From WRDF01 sp031552235 (GTDB lineage: Bacteria; Bacteroidota; Bacteroidia; Bacteroidales; Rikenellaceae): a stretch of DNA of 64,000 nt. The number at the start of each line of letters is the position of its first letter. Positions within the stretch are counted from its first letter, which is position 1. The notes under the pieces are model-generated. The model worked only from the letters and a program-made list of their open reading frames with translations, ran no database searches and was not told the origin of the DNA. The stretch covers positions 1 to 64,000 of the forward strand of contig JAVBMR010000006.1 of the NCBI GenBank assembly GCA_031552235.1. Reading direction: 5' to 3'. This document shows positions 49,200-58,122 of this stretch, piece after piece. The translations under genes and the position numbers were made by a program.

Positions 49200-49904
49200 T
49201 TACAGGTGGAAATCAACCGGGATCTCGAATCTCAACCTTACTGGTGTGTTCCTTTGTTTGCCTGGCGTCCATTCGGCCGGCGACTCCCTGATCACCCTGA
49301 GGGCTTCCTCGCTGAGTATGGGGCTGGGGGAGGACAGTACCTCGATATTTGAGATCGAGCCGTTTTTTTCGATCACGAAACGTATCTTGACCTGTCCCTG
49401 TATGTTACCCTTAATGGCGGCCTTGGGGTATTTTATCTGCCTTGCGACCCAGTAGCTGAACGCCTCCCAGCTCCGGCCCATGAATTTCGGCTCTTCTTCG
49501 ACCTTTATGTATATCTCGTCGCCGAAGTCCATCGTTCCCGTGCCTGCCGCGGGACCTGTCCCTGCGGATACCGCCGCTGTGATAATTTCGTCGGCGAAAT
49601 CGTCGAATTCTATCTCTGTGGTGATCTCGGTCTCGTTTTTCACTATCTGTATTACTTCCGAGACCATGCGTACCTGTTGTTGTACCCGTGGCGTCGGCGG
49701 ACGGCGGTCTTGGCGCGTAATCTCCGCGGCCTCTTCGATTATTACGGGCAGGTCTGGCTCTAAAACCGGCGGATCGACCGCAACTTTGTCCCTATGGCAC
49801 GAGAATACAAGAACCGTTGTAAACAAGGATACGCAAAGACCTATTTCGAAAAACAGCAGCCTTTTGTTTTGCAAGTCCGCTTGCGTGGATTTTTTGAGCG
49901 CCAT
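49200..49904 (-). CDS. TonB-like energy transducer, second of a tandem pair
   Basis: A 234-residue protein with an N-terminal anchor (KRLLFFEIGLCVSLFTTVLVF), a proline-rich and acidic linker, and a TonB C-terminal domain. The domain has PKFMGRSWEAFSYWVARQIKYPKAAIKGNIQGQVKIRFVIEKNGSI, then SEEALRVIRESPAEWTPGKQRNTPVRLRFEIPV. ATG 49904 (MALKKSTQADLQNKRLLFFE) parallels the start of the upstream paralogue (MELKKSLKADLQPKKALFFE). It passes ExbB/ExbD energy to outer-membrane receptors. The gene lies 91 bp after its paralogue. Confidence 0.88.
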   Translation of the reverse strand: MALKKSTQADLQNKRLLFFEIGLCVSLFTTVLVFSCHRDKVAVDPPVLEPDLPVIIEEAAEITRQDRRPPTPRVQQQVRMVSEVIQIVKNETEITTEIEFDDFADEIITAAVSAGTGPAAGTGTMDFGDEIYIKVEEEPKFMGRSWEAFSYWVARQIKYPKAAIKGNIQGQVKIRFVIEKNGSISNIEVLSSPSPILSEEALRVIRESPAEWTPGKQRNTPVRLRFEIPVDFHL

Positions 49905-49995
49905 TATGGGTCGTGTGGCCTTTTCTTGCCTGCGGGTGTAAGGTTTTAAGTTAGAGAAGGTTGCAGGAGATTTTATTTTCAGCAATGTGGCCGGT

Positions 49996-50712
49996 TTACA
50001 GGAACTGGAAAAGTACCTGGATCTGGAACTTTACCCTCGCAGGCCTGTTCCTTTGCCTTCCCGGCGTCCATTTCGGCGATGTTTTGATCACTTTTACCGC
50101 TTCTGCCACGAGGATAGGGTTACCGGAAGCCTCGATGCCCGACAGCGTCCCGTCTTTCTCGATCACGAACGTGACGTTGACGCGCCCCTGGATTTTTTGC
50201 CTTATGGCCTCGTCCGGATATTGTACTCTCGCCTGTACCCACGGCTGGAACGCGGTCAGGTCTTTACCCATGAATTTCGGCGTTTCCTCGATCACGTCGA
50301 AGCCGATGATATCGTTGTCGCCGAAAGGATTGCCGTCGCCAGCACCTCCGGTTACGCCCATAGGCCCTACCGCGGTGGCGTCGGCGAATATGGCGTCCAT
50401 GTCGAATTCGCTGAAGTCGATCTCGGTCGTGATCTCCGTTTCATTGAGCACGATCTTGATGATATCCATGCTTTGCTGCACCTTTTTGGTGGGCTGCGTA
50501 GCCCCTTTGGGTTGCTCGCGGGTGATCGGAGGGGTTTCGGAGATCGGGCCTCCGCCTCCGCCCATAGGTATGGCGAATATTTGTTCCTCGACTTGGCTCT
50601 GGCTCCACGCAAAACAAATTATCGTCGCCAGCAGGCTGATTATCATGCCTATCTCGAAAAAAAGCGCCTTCTTGGGCTGAAGATCGGCTTTAAGAGATTT
50701 TTTTAATTCCAT
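49996..50712 (-). CDS. TonB-like energy transducer, first of a tandem pair
   Basis: A 238-residue protein built like the next gene: anchor helix (ALFFEIGMIISLLATIICFAW), a linker rich in Gly, Pro and acidic residues with VQQSMDIIKIVLNETEITTEIDFSEFD, and a TonB domain (PKFMGKDLTAFQPWVQARVQYPDEAIRQKIQGRVNVTFVIEKDGT). ATG 50712 is supported by the match to its paralogue and by a promoter box about 115 bp upstream. The two differ throughout, so duplication is not recent. Confidence 0.88.
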   Translation of the reverse strand: MELKKSLKADLQPKKALFFEIGMIISLLATIICFAWSQSQVEEQIFAIPMGGGGGPISETPPITREQPKGATQPTKKVQQSMDIIKIVLNETEITTEIDFSEFDMDAIFADATAVGPMGVTGGAGDGNPFGDNDIIGFDVIEETPKFMGKDLTAFQPWVQARVQYPDEAIRQKIQGRVNVTFVIEKDGTLSGIEASGNPILVAEAVKVIKTSPKWTPGRQRNRPARVKFQIQVLFQFL

Positions 50713-50828
50713 AAATTTAAGTTTTACGGTTCGGTCAGGATACTTTAGGTCAGGGTATCCGTCCGGAACCCGGATGATTTTCTTTTTGGTTAGGTCAAGG
50801 TTATTTGCACGGAGTATGTCTCCGTTTA

Positions 50829-50836
50829 CAAAGATA
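50829..50836 (-). promoter_or_regulatory. -7 promoter box of the tandem tonB genes
   Basis: Read on the minus strand this is TATCTTTG, a perfect TAnnTTTG box, leaving a leader of about 110 nt. The 302-bp gap to tRNA-Ala holds only this and the tRNA promoter. Confidence 0.5.
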
Positions 50837-50930
50837 TGAACAATTACGTTAAAAAAAATAGTTCCGCCATAAAAAATACACCCCTGGCGATTATTCACAG
50901 GGCGATTCGAGAATAATATTATCCGTGTTT

Positions 50931-50961
50931 TTTGCATGGGACCGATTTTTATGTATATTTG
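50931..50961 (+). promoter_or_regulatory. Promoter of tRNA-Ala
   Basis: TTTG (50931-50934), a 19-bp spacer and TATATTTG (50954-50961), both perfect. Transcription would begin about 50966, about 50 bp before the mature tRNA. Confidence 0.75.
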
Positions 50962-51014
50962 TCACCGCAAAGGGGGGATTAAGACTGTTTCACCTCCGGG
51001 TCTCCAACAAATAA

Positions 51015-51091
<77 letters not shown>

Positions 51092-51093
51092 CG

Positions 51094-51127
51094 AACGGCG
51101 CAACCGATGAGGTTGCGCCGTTTTTTA
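51094..51127 (+). terminator. Terminator of tRNA-Ala
   Basis: AACGGCGCAACC pairs with GGTTGCGCCGTT around GATGA, followed by a T tract. Confidence 0.93.
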
Positions 51128-51581
51128 TCTCTACGGGTTAATTCCCCGCAGCTTGTAGCGCTTGATAAATTCAGGATCGGTCTGAATTTTGGTTGGGGGT
51201 ATTTTGAGTTACTTGTTTTTCGGCCTTCGCAGAAGGTCGGCAGCCCGAAGCTCCGCCATGCGGAGGGCTGCTATTCACTTCGTTGCTGTCATCCCACCGC
51301 GAGCTTCGGCCTGAAAACGAAACAGGCATAACGACTATGTATCCTTAAAAACAAATTCACCAGCCTAATTTCCGGACTGATCCTAAATTCACATTTCGGG
51401 GGTAGGCACCTTGTGCCTACCCCCGACATGTTGCGCTTCAGCGAGGGCAAAGGCCGCTTGCGGATTTTGCTGGGCGTCAGCAACAAAAAGGAACTGAATG
51501 TTGCGACCGCACAAGACAGTCGCGGTCTTTGCAATACCCCGCAGCTTGCTGCGGGGTGGTTTTGTCCTTATACCAATAAAA
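51128..51581. other. Gene-free stretch with hairpin repeats
   Basis: There is no gene I can support between tRNA-Ala and rlmN (980 bp). CCCCGCAGCTTGCTGCGGGG (51537-51556) repeats the hairpin at 14582. GACCGC/GCGGTC pairs at about 51504-51526. TTCGGCCTTCGCAGAAGG near 51220 resembles pieces near 15386. The stretch appears to be built from decayed repeats. Confidence 0.45.
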
Positions 51582-51880
51582 CTTTCGTGCGGCGAGCGTA
51601 GCGAGCCGTATAGGCCGCGCGTGGAGCGCGGCCTCATGGCCAGTGCGTTGGGAGGCTTGCCGCAGGCAAGCCATGCAGCCAGCCGCCGCCCAACGCGGCG
51701 GGCTGGTTGCTCCCGCGACACGGACAGAGCGTTAATGTTATTTCACACCGCAACGTTCCGATGCGAGTTTTCGCTCTTGTCCTCTCCGGGTGCCGGTAGG
51801 CACTTCACCGCCGGCTCGTTCGCGCCCGCCGCCGGCGGCAGATCGCAGAGGGGTATTCTTGCGGATAAGCGTTTTTTACA
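51582..51880. repeat. Family A long copy ending in the GGATAAGCG motif
   Basis: GGCCGCGCGTGGAGCGCGGCC, CAGTGCGTTGGGAGGCTTGC, CGCAGGCAAGCCATGCAGCC and GCCGCCGCCCAACGCGGCGG match 57865-57962 closely. The right end, GGTATTCTTGCGGATAAGCG (51852), is the family A terminal motif. No left-end motif is obvious. Confidence 0.62.
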
Positions 51881-51919
51881 GGATTATTCCTTTCAGTGTT
51901 GTTGTAACGTAAAAATTAC

Positions 51920-51976
51920 TAAGCGGCCCGCCCTGAAGGGACGGAGGGCGGGCCGCCGGCTTTCACGGAAAGCCGA
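51920..51976. terminator. Two adjacent hairpins before rlmN
   Basis: GCGGCCCGCCCT pairs with AGGGCGGGCCGC (about 51920-51954). Then CGGCTTTC pairs with GAAAGCCG, followed by AAAAAA. The second could end transcription on the minus strand, but no minus-strand gene precedes it, so the role is unclear. Confidence 0.35.
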
Positions 51977-52050
51977 AAAAACGGGACAACATAAAAGGAG
52001 ATAATTCAGTTTTTTATGGCCGCATGGGATTAGTTTCGGCCGGCTGTTGC

Positions 52051-52058
52051 TATCTTTG
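52051..52058 (+). promoter_or_regulatory. -7 promoter box of rlmN
   Basis: TATCTTTG is a perfect TAnnTTTG box, 14 bp before the GTG start at 52073. TTTC at 52033 may serve as a weak -33 element. Confidence 0.5.
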
Positions 52059-52072
52059 CCAAAACGATCGTT

Positions 52073-53104
52073 GTGGAGCGGAATAAAGAATGGCTTTTCG
52101 GGAAAACGCTCGGGGAACTGGACGCTATGGTTTCCCGGTTGGGCATGCCGCGCTTCACGGCGCGGCAGATAGCGGCGTGGCTCTACAAAAAGGGCGCGGC
52201 GCAAATATCCCAGATGACCGACATCTCGCTCCGCAACCGCGAACTTCTCGAAAAAGAATACGTGGTGGGGTTGGTCGCACCTTCCGACACGGCAGTGTCG
52301 CGGGACGGCACCAAAAAATATCTGTTTCCCACGATCGGAGGCGCTTACATAGAGGCCGTGTATATCCCCGAGGCCGACAGGGCGACGCTGTGCGTTTCCT
52401 CGCAGGCCGGATGCCGGATGGGTTGCGAATTCTGCGTTACCGGCAAACAGGGGTTGCAGCACAGCCTGACGGCAGGGGAGATAGTCAACCAGTTGCGCTC
52501 GATCCCCGAGAGCGAACAGATCACCAATATCGTTTATATGGGCATGGGCGAGCCGCTCGACAATACCGCCGAGGTGCTGGGATCGCTCGAAATACTTACC
52601 TCGGAATGGGGGTACGGATGGAGTCCGACCCGTATAACCGTTTCCACCATAGGCGTCCTGGGCGGACTGCGCGAGCTGATGGAGAAAAGCAAGGTGCATG
52701 TGGCCGTGAGCCTGCACAATCCGTTCGCGGCCGAGCGCGCGGACATAATGCCTGTGGAAAAGGCGTTCCCGGCCGAAAAAGTGATCGAACTGCTCAAAAA
52801 ATACGATTTCTCGGGCCAGCGACGCGTGAGCTTCGAGTATATAGTCTTCGAGGGCCTGAACGACACACCCGAACACATAAAGGGCCTTGCCCGGCTGTTG
52901 GACGGGCTGAAATGCCGCATCAACCTCATCCGTTTCCACGACTCGCCGGGCAGCAGGTTCCGAAGCCCCGACGATGCGCACATGGTGCGTCTGCGCGACG
53001 CCCTGTCGCGCAAAGGCATAACCACTACCATCCGCTCCTCGCGCGGGGAGGATATACAGGCGGCCTGCGGCCTGCTTTCAACGGAAAAACAGAAAGAATT
53101 ATGA
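52073..53104 (+). CDS. rlmN: 23S rRNA (adenine-C2503) methyltransferase RlmN
   Basis: A 343-residue radical SAM enzyme that methylates A2503 of 23S rRNA and A37 of some tRNAs. The N-terminal domain has GMPRFTARQIAAWLYKKG. The cluster motif AGCRMGCEFCVTGKQG (CxxxCxxC) lies near 109-124. TNIVYMGMGEPLDN follows, then VSLHNPFAAERADIMPV. The catalytic C-terminal Cys is in the AACGL segment. The start is GTG at 52073, giving the family length, just after a promoter box. The stop overlaps the next gene (ATGA). Confidence 0.95.
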   Translation: MERNKEWLFGKTLGELDAMVSRLGMPRFTARQIAAWLYKKGAAQISQMTDISLRNRELLEKEYVVGLVAPSDTAVSRDGTKKYLFPTIGGAYIEAVYIPEADRATLCVSSQAGCRMGCEFCVTGKQGLQHSLTAGEIVNQLRSIPESEQITNIVYMGMGEPLDNTAEVLGSLEILTSEWGYGWSPTRITVSTIGVLGGLRELMEKSKVHVAVSLHNPFAAERADIMPVEKAFPAEKVIELLKKYDFSGQRRVSFEYIVFEGLNDTPEHIKGLARLLDGLKCRINLIRFHDSPGSRFRSPDDAHMVRLRDALSRKGITTTIRSSRGEDIQAACGLLSTEKQKEL

Positions 53105-53685
53105 AGGCGATAAAAATTATAGCTGTCTTTGCGGTGTTAACTTATGTGGTTAACGCATGTGGGCATGGCGGCAAAACAGAAAAGGGCCAGGTCGAATTTT
53201 ATCTCTTGAAACAGGAAATCCCGAGTCTCGACCCGTCGACAGGGTTGAGGGGCGCGTTCATTGCAACGCAGGCAGATTTGCAGGATACTGCTTTTATCAG
53301 GAACAGCGAAATTATCTCACTGCGGATCAGCAGGGATACGGTGGGCTCTAAAGTTATTGAGCGGCATGTGTTCAATGTTTCGGAATCTGCCGCGGACCGG
53401 ATACAGGGAGTTGCGGGGAGCGGATTGGATATACCTCTTTGCTGCGGAAGACAATTTGCTTTGGTGGTGGACGGGCAGATCGTTTATACGGGGTACTTCT
53501 GGAATTTTATTTCCTCTTTTGGCTGTGACGCTGTAACGGCATTCGCATTTAACGGACAAATAGACGTTCACCGTAAACTTCCGGATTATGGAAAAGAAGA
53601 AGGGGAACCTGACAGCCGTGTGAATCAGGTGCTGTTCGATTGCCTGAGGTCGACGAATCGAATGGACGTCGGTGAAAAACAATGA
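53101..53685 (+). CDS. Hypothetical lipoprotein coupled to rlmN
   Basis: A 194-residue lipoprotein. MKAIKIIAVFAVLTYVVNAC gives a lipobox-like NAC at residues of about 18-20. The mature part has Thr/Ser-rich beta-like sequence and three Cys residues (LCCG, FGC). I do not recognise a family. The ATG overlaps the rlmN stop by four bases (ATGA). Codon usage is lower in GC than its neighbours, hinting at a different history. Confidence 0.65.
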   Translation: MKAIKIIAVFAVLTYVVNACGHGGKTEKGQVEFYLLKQEIPSLDPSTGLRGAFIATQADLQDTAFIRNSEIISLRISRDTVGSKVIERHVFNVSESAADRIQGVAGSGLDIPLCCGRQFALVVDGQIVYTGYFWNFISSFGCDAVTAFAFNGQIDVHRKLPDYGKEEGEPDSRVNQVLFDCLRSTNRMDVGEKQ

Positions 53686-53751
53686 TCCAGGCCGCCGATC
53701 CGTGTGTTGCTGCGGGCAAAAGTATGGCATAAAGAAATAATCTGTAAACCC

Positions 53752-53782
53752 TTGGCGTGTCGCCGGGGTTTTCTTACTTTTG
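53752..53782 (+). promoter_or_regulatory. Promoter of the flippase gene
   Basis: TTG (53752-53754), a 20-bp spacer and TACTTTTG (53775-53782). The predicted start near 53787 falls after ATG 53780, which supports translation from ATG 53807. Confidence 0.68.
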
Positions 53783-53806
53783 CAGGGGAGCAAAAACATC
53801 AACCGA

Positions 53807-55294
53807 ATGTCGATAAGAAAACTCGCGGGCCAGACGGCCGTATACGGTATCAGCAGCGTGGCTGCGAGGTTCCTCAATTTCCTGCTCGTACCCTACCTTA
53901 CCCGCATACTCTCGCCCGAAGGCTACGGCGTGGTCACAGACCTTTACGCCTTTATCCCCTTCGCGCTCGTGGTGCTCACGATGGGCCTCGAATCGGGGTA
54001 TTTCCGGTTCGCGGGCAAGGCGGAGAACGAAGGGCAAAAGAGGACGGTCTTCGCGAATACGTGGGGGGCCGTAAGCCTTGCCGCCGTAGTTTTCTTCGCG
54101 CTGGTATTGATGTTTAACGGCCCGCTGGCCGAAATGATGCGGTATGGTGACACGCCTTCGTTCATCTGGATAACGGGCGCCATAATCGCCACCGACGTTT
54201 TCCTCGCGATACCGTTCGCCAGGTTGAGGGAGCAGGGGAAAGCTGCGAAATTCGTTGCCGCAAGGTTTATCGCCATAGCGGTCAACGTCCTGCTCTGCTT
54301 TTTCTTTTACAGTGCACTGCCCGCGCTGGCGTCGCATTCGGCCTTCTTCGACGCGATGTACGATCCGTCGTTCGGGGCGGGATACGTGCTTGTGGCCAAC
54401 CTGATAGCGAGTTTCATTACGATATTCTACCTGCTGCCGGCATGCGGGGGCGTATTGCCACGAATCAGCAAAGGAGTCCTGCTGCCGATATTCGTATATT
54501 CGATGCCGTTGCTTATAGCCGGTATCGCAGGCACGGCCAACGAATATCTCGACCGCCAGATGATAAAATTCATCATGCCTGAAGACGTTGCACTTGCCGC
54601 CTTAGGGCAGTTCGGGGCTGTGAGCCGGCTGGGCGGGATACTCGTGCTTTTCCTGCAAATGTACCGCATGGGCGCCGAACCATACTTCCTCGGGAATTTC
54701 AAAAAAGAAGACTTCCTGAAAATGAACGCCGACGCGATGAAATATTACCTGATCGCCGCCATCGGCATATTCCTCGGGGTCACGCTGTTCACCGACCTGT
54801 TCGCCGTGATAATCGGGCCGGGGCTGAGGGAGGGCATCGGGCTGCTGCCGATAATCCTCGTGTCGAACATCCTCACGGGTGTGATCTTCAACCTCTCGTT
54901 CTGGTACAAGCAGATGAGCAGGACAAAGTACGCCATCGTCGTGACCGGCACGGGCTTGGTCTTCACGGTCGTATTCAATCTGCTTCTTGTGCCGGTGCTG
55001 GGTATCCTGGGGTCGGTGCTGGCCAGGCTGATATGCGAATTCGTAATGGTCGGCGTCAGCTACGCGCTAAACCGCAAGCACTGCCCGACACCCTACCCGT
55101 TGGGGCGGATAGCGGAGTATGTGCTGCTGGGAGCTGCGCTGTACGGGATAAGCTATTTTACGGCGATGTTGCCCCTGCTTCCGAAATATTTGTGTAACTT
55201 AGCACTCTTAGGGGCCTACGGCCTCTGGTTCCTGCGCAGGGAGAATATAAACCTGCCGCAGATGGTGCGTTCGATAGCGAATAAAAAGAAATAA
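53807..55294 (+). CDS. Polysaccharide biosynthesis (Wzx-type) flippase
   Basis: A 495-residue membrane protein of the MATE/MVF-like family with about 12-14 helices. The start SIRKLAGQTAVYGISSVAARFLNFLLVPYLTRILSPEGYGVV is the classic oligosaccharide flippase signature. It moves lipid-linked glycans across the inner membrane, but the substrate is not known. It starts after a strong promoter and is followed 4 bp later by dut. Confidence 0.9.
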   Translation: MSIRKLAGQTAVYGISSVAARFLNFLLVPYLTRILSPEGYGVVTDLYAFIPFALVVLTMGLESGYFRFAGKAENEGQKRTVFANTWGAVSLAAVVFFALVLMFNGPLAEMMRYGDTPSFIWITGAIIATDVFLAIPFARLREQGKAAKFVAARFIAIAVNVLLCFFFYSALPALASHSAFFDAMYDPSFGAGYVLVANLIASFITIFYLLPACGGVLPRISKGVLLPIFVYSMPLLIAGIAGTANEYLDRQMIKFIMPEDVALAALGQFGAVSRLGGILVLFLQMYRMGAEPYFLGNFKKEDFLKMNADAMKYYLIAAIGIFLGVTLFTDLFAVIIGPGLREGIGLLPIILVSNILTGVIFNLSFWYKQMSRTKYAIVVTGTGLVFTVVFNLLLVPVLGILGSVLARLICEFVMVGVSYALNRKHCPTPYPLGRIAEYVLLGAALYGISYFTAMLPLLPKYLCNLALLGAYGLWFLRRENINLPQMVRSIANKKK

Positions 55295-55298
55295 AGTT

Positions 55299-55733
55299 AT
55301 GAAAGTCAAGATCATCAACCGTTCGGCGTTCGATCTGCCACAGTATGAAACCATTCTTGCCGCCGGGCTGGATATAAAAGCGAACATAACCGAGCCGATA
55401 ACGCTCCGCCCGCTCGAAAGGGCCATGGTGCCGACAGGACTGTTCGTCGAGCTGCCGGAAGGCGTGGAGATGCAGATCCGCCCCCGGAGCGGCATGGCGG
55501 CCAAATTCGGCATTTCGGTGCTCAATACGCCCGGAACTATCGACCCCGATTACAGGGGTGAGATAAAGGTCATACTCGTGAACCTGTCGTCGCAGGACTA
55601 TGTGCTCAATCCCGGCGAAAGGGTTGCGCAGATGGTCATAGCGCGTTTCGAGCGCATCGAGTGGGAGAGCGTCGAGGCCCTCTCGGACACCAAGCGCGGC
55701 GCGGGCGGATTCGGGCATACGGGGACGAAATAG
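55299..55733 (+). CDS. dut: dUTP diphosphatase
   Basis: A 144-residue trimeric dUTPase that keeps uracil out of DNA. The five motifs are present: AAGLDIKANI, RPRSGMAAK, GTIDPDYRGEIKVILVNL, RVAQMVIARFE and the C-terminal RGAGGFGHTGTK that closes the active site. It lies 4 bp after the flippase gene. Confidence 0.97.
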   Translation: MKVKIINRSAFDLPQYETILAAGLDIKANITEPITLRPLERAMVPTGLFVELPEGVEMQIRPRSGMAAKFGISVLNTPGTIDPDYRGEIKVILVNLSSQDYVLNPGERVAQMVIARFERIEWESVEALSDTKRGAGGFGHTGTK

Positions 55734-55797
55734 GTCGGGCGGAAAGGAACGAAGATTAAACGTTGCTTCGAAGTCTGCCGCCGGCACTCCGGAAATG

Positions 55798-55850
55798 ACT
55801 AAAATAAGCCGAGACATATATTGTCCGACGATCGTTAGGCGCGAAGCGAC
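55798..55850. repeat. Dispersed block E, inverted copy
   Basis: ACTAAAATAAGCCGAGACAT, then TTGTCCGACGATCGTTAGGCG and GCGAC are the reverse complement of the block at 31722-31782, with a few changes. Confidence 0.6.
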
Positions 55851-55986
55851 TAAAAGGAGGAGTTAGATGTGAGGGTTATTTTATAGAGTTTTCTTTGGTT
55901 ACTTTCTTTTGGGCAATGCAAAAAAAAGTAATGTATTTAGGGTGATGGTAAAAAATAACGAGGTAAGACTTATAAAAACAGTGTTT

Positions 55987-56172
55987 ATGAAAACATACAA
56001 GATACTCAGCATCGCCTTTATCGTGATATGTGTCGGCCTTTTGGTCGGAGTGTTCGCTTTCTTCGATTTCGCGACTACTCAAAAGATAGTTTTGTCGGTG
56101 TGCCTCTGTGCGGTCATCGCGCTTATGGCCTATAATCTGGTACTGATAAAAAGGAAAGAAAAAGAACAATAA
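55987..56172 (+). CDS. Small two-helix membrane protein
   Basis: A 61-residue protein: MKTYKILSIAFIVICVGLLVGVFAFF forms one helix and IVLSVCLCAVIALMAYNLVLI a second, ending in KRKEKEQ. No family is recognised. It ends 5 bp before holB on the same strand, so it is likely cotranscribed. Positive charges at the C-terminus suggest both ends are cytoplasmic. Confidence 0.6.
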   Translation: MKTYKILSIAFIVICVGLLVGVFAFFDFATTQKIVLSVCLCAVIALMAYNLVLIKRKEKEQ

Positions 56173-56177
56173 CCGGG

Positions 56178-57320
56178 ATGAAATTTGCGGATGTCATAGG
56201 GCACGGGGAGCTGAAACGCATGTTGGCCAGGGGAGTCGACGAGGGACGTGTGAGCCATGCCCAGCTGTTCAGCGGCCGCGCGGGGAGCGGTGTGCTTCCG
56301 CTCGCGCTGGCCTATGCGCAGTATGTGAACTGCACCGACCGAAGGGACGGCGATTCGTGCGGGGTTTGTGCCTCGTGCGTGAAAACGGCGGCTTTGGCGC
56401 ATCCCGACCTGCATTTCGTTTTCCCGGTAAATTCGCCAAAGGGGAGCGGCGGTTCGCAGAAGCCACTGAGCGATTCGTTCCTGCCCCAGTGGCGCGGGAT
56501 AGTGGCCGAAACCGGCGGGTACTTCGATGAACAGGAATGGTATAAAGCCATCGAGATAGACAACCAGCAGGGCATCATATCGCGCAACGAGGCCGACGAA
56601 ATGATCCGCAAACTCTCGTTCAAGCCTTTCGAGGCGGGCAGCAAAGTAATGATAATCTGGCTTCCGGAAAAGATGCGCACCGAGGCGGCCAACACGATAC
56701 TCAAGATACTCGAAGAGCCGTGGGAGCGCACGCTTTTCATCATGGTGACGGAAGACCCGGGCAAGCTCCTGCCGACGATAATTTCGCGCACGCAGGAGGT
56801 CGCCGTGCCCGCTGTCGAAAGCGTGGATATGGCGGCATGGATAGCGAAACAGTATGGCATTTCGGGAGACGAACTGTCGGCTATGGCGCGCCTGTCGGGT
56901 GGCGACGTTCTCGAGGCGCGCAGGCTGGCGTCGGGACAACAGGAGTCCTGCGAGGAGTATTTCGAACTCTTCTCGTCGCTCATGCGCCTGAGCTACAACG
57001 ACCGCCACATGGAACTTCTGGAATGGGCCGACACGGCTGCCTCGCTGGGGCGCGAGCAGCAGAAGAAATTTCTCGAATACTGTGTTCGCCTGCTGCGCGA
57101 AAGCTATATGATGAACGCCGGAATGGCGGACATTACTTACCTTTGGGGTGGGGAACTTGATTTTTGCAAGAAATTTTCGCCGTTCATAGGCAATCATAAT
57201 ATAGAAAAGCTCGTTAGCGAGATCGAACTCGCCATACGGCACATCGGGCAGAACGGGAATCCGAGGATCGTGTTCCCGCATTTCGCGCTGAGCGTGAGCA
57301 AACTCATCGTGAGGCTATGA
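56178..57320 (+). CDS. holB: DNA polymerase III delta' subunit-like clamp-loader protein
   Basis: A 380-residue AAA+ protein of the clamp loader. It has DVIGHGELKRMLARGVDEGRVSHAQLFSG, then the P-loop region GRAGSGVLPLALAY, which lacks the Lys-Thr of a working Walker A, as in E. coli delta'. A zinc module follows (CTDRRDGDSCGVCASC), then the AAA+ body with KVMIIWLPEKMRTEAANTILKILEEP. It overlaps folK by four bases. Confidence 0.9.
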   Translation: MKFADVIGHGELKRMLARGVDEGRVSHAQLFSGRAGSGVLPLALAYAQYVNCTDRRDGDSCGVCASCVKTAALAHPDLHFVFPVNSPKGSGGSQKPLSDSFLPQWRGIVAETGGYFDEQEWYKAIEIDNQQGIISRNEADEMIRKLSFKPFEAGSKVMIIWLPEKMRTEAANTILKILEEPWERTLFIMVTEDPGKLLPTIISRTQEVAVPAVESVDMAAWIAKQYGISGDELSAMARLSGGDVLEARRLASGQQESCEEYFELFSSLMRLSYNDRHMELLEWADTAASLGREQQKKFLEYCVRLLRESYMMNAGMADITYLWGGELDFCKKFSPFIGNHNIEKLVSEIELAIRHIGQNGNPRIVFPHFALSVSKLIVRL

Positions 57321-57811
57321 GCCGGCGGGCGGTCGTGCTGACGGGGAGCAATATGGGCGACAGCGAGGGCAGCCTCTCCGCCGCGCGGGAGTTGTTGGGG
57401 CGGGAGGTCGGGAAGATCGCGGCTGTGTCGGGGATATACGAGAGCGAACCGTGGGGGGATATGGAAGATGGCGGCGGGGCGTTCCTTAACCAGGTACTGG
57501 TTCTGGAAACAAGCCTTGAACCTTTGGAACTGTTGGATAGGACGCAGGCCATCGAGCGCCGCCTTGGCCGCACGGACAAGGGAGACGGCAGGGGACGCAG
57601 GGTTTATAAGCCTCGCACCATAGATGTAGACATATTGTATTACGGCGAACAGATCATAAATACGGAAAGACTGACAGTTCCGCATCCGATGATGGCCGAG
57701 CGGGAATTCGTGCTTGTGCCGCTGGCGGAGGTTATGCCGGATGCGAAGCATCCCGTTACGGGAAAAACGGCCGCGGAGATGCTGTCAGAGTTGAGGGAGA
57801 GGCATATATAA
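57317..57811 (+). CDS. folK: 6-hydroxymethyl-7,8-dihydropterin pyrophosphokinase
   Basis: A 164-residue HPPK of folate synthesis. It has LTGSNMGDSEGSL at the start, AVSGIYESEPWG, FLNQVLVLET, IERRLGR and the signature KPRTIDVDILYYG with the two metal-binding Asp residues, then VPHPMMAEREFVLVPLAEV. The ATG overlaps the holB stop (ATGA). Confidence 0.95.
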   Translation: MSRRAVVLTGSNMGDSEGSLSAARELLGREVGKIAAVSGIYESEPWGDMEDGGGAFLNQVLVLETSLEPLELLDRTQAIERRLGRTDKGDGRGRRVYKPRTIDVDILYYGEQIINTERLTVPHPMMAEREFVLVPLAEVMPDAKHPVTGKTAAEMLSELRERHI

Positions 57812-57844
57812 ATAATGGAGGAGGGTGCAATAATATTCCCCTGT

Positions 57845-58020
57845 GTGGCGAGCCAAGCGGGCTATACAGGCCGCGCGTGGAGCGCGGCCGCATGGGCAGT
57901 GCGTTGGGAGGCTTGCCGCAGGTAAGCCACGCAGCCTGCCGCCGCCACAATGCGGCGGACTGCAACATTCGTTTCGCCCTCCGCCGGCGGCAGACCGCAG
58001 GAATTGGAAGGCTCCCGAAT
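57845..58020. repeat. Family A long copy, counterpart of 51582-51880
   Basis: GGCCGCGCGTGGAGCGCGGCC, GCAGTGCGTTGGGAGGCTTG, CCGCAGGTAAGCCACGCAGC and CTGCCGCCGCC match 51618-51690. Then CCGCCGGCGGCAGACCGCAG resembles the right portion of 51828-51848. The GGATAAGCG end is not seen. No gene is supported in this 311-bp gap. Confidence 0.6.
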
Positions 58021-58122
58021 AAAGCAGGGCCGCCGACCCGCATAGGGATGTTGCAACCTATGCCGCACAAGCCGCACAGATAAAGAAACTTACGTGTATC
58101 CAAAGAAATGAACAGGTTTATC

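Noticed and set aside
51498..52004. Open frame of about 170 codons inside the repeats before rlmN
   Set aside because: It runs through family A repeat sequence. Comparable frames are broken or different in the other copies, and there is no motif.
55890..55935. Terminator-like TTACTTTCTTTTGGGC and CAAAAAAAAGTAA pairing
   Set aside because: It may be a decayed family B palindrome, but the pairing is imperfect and its position between dut and the small membrane gene does not prove a terminator.
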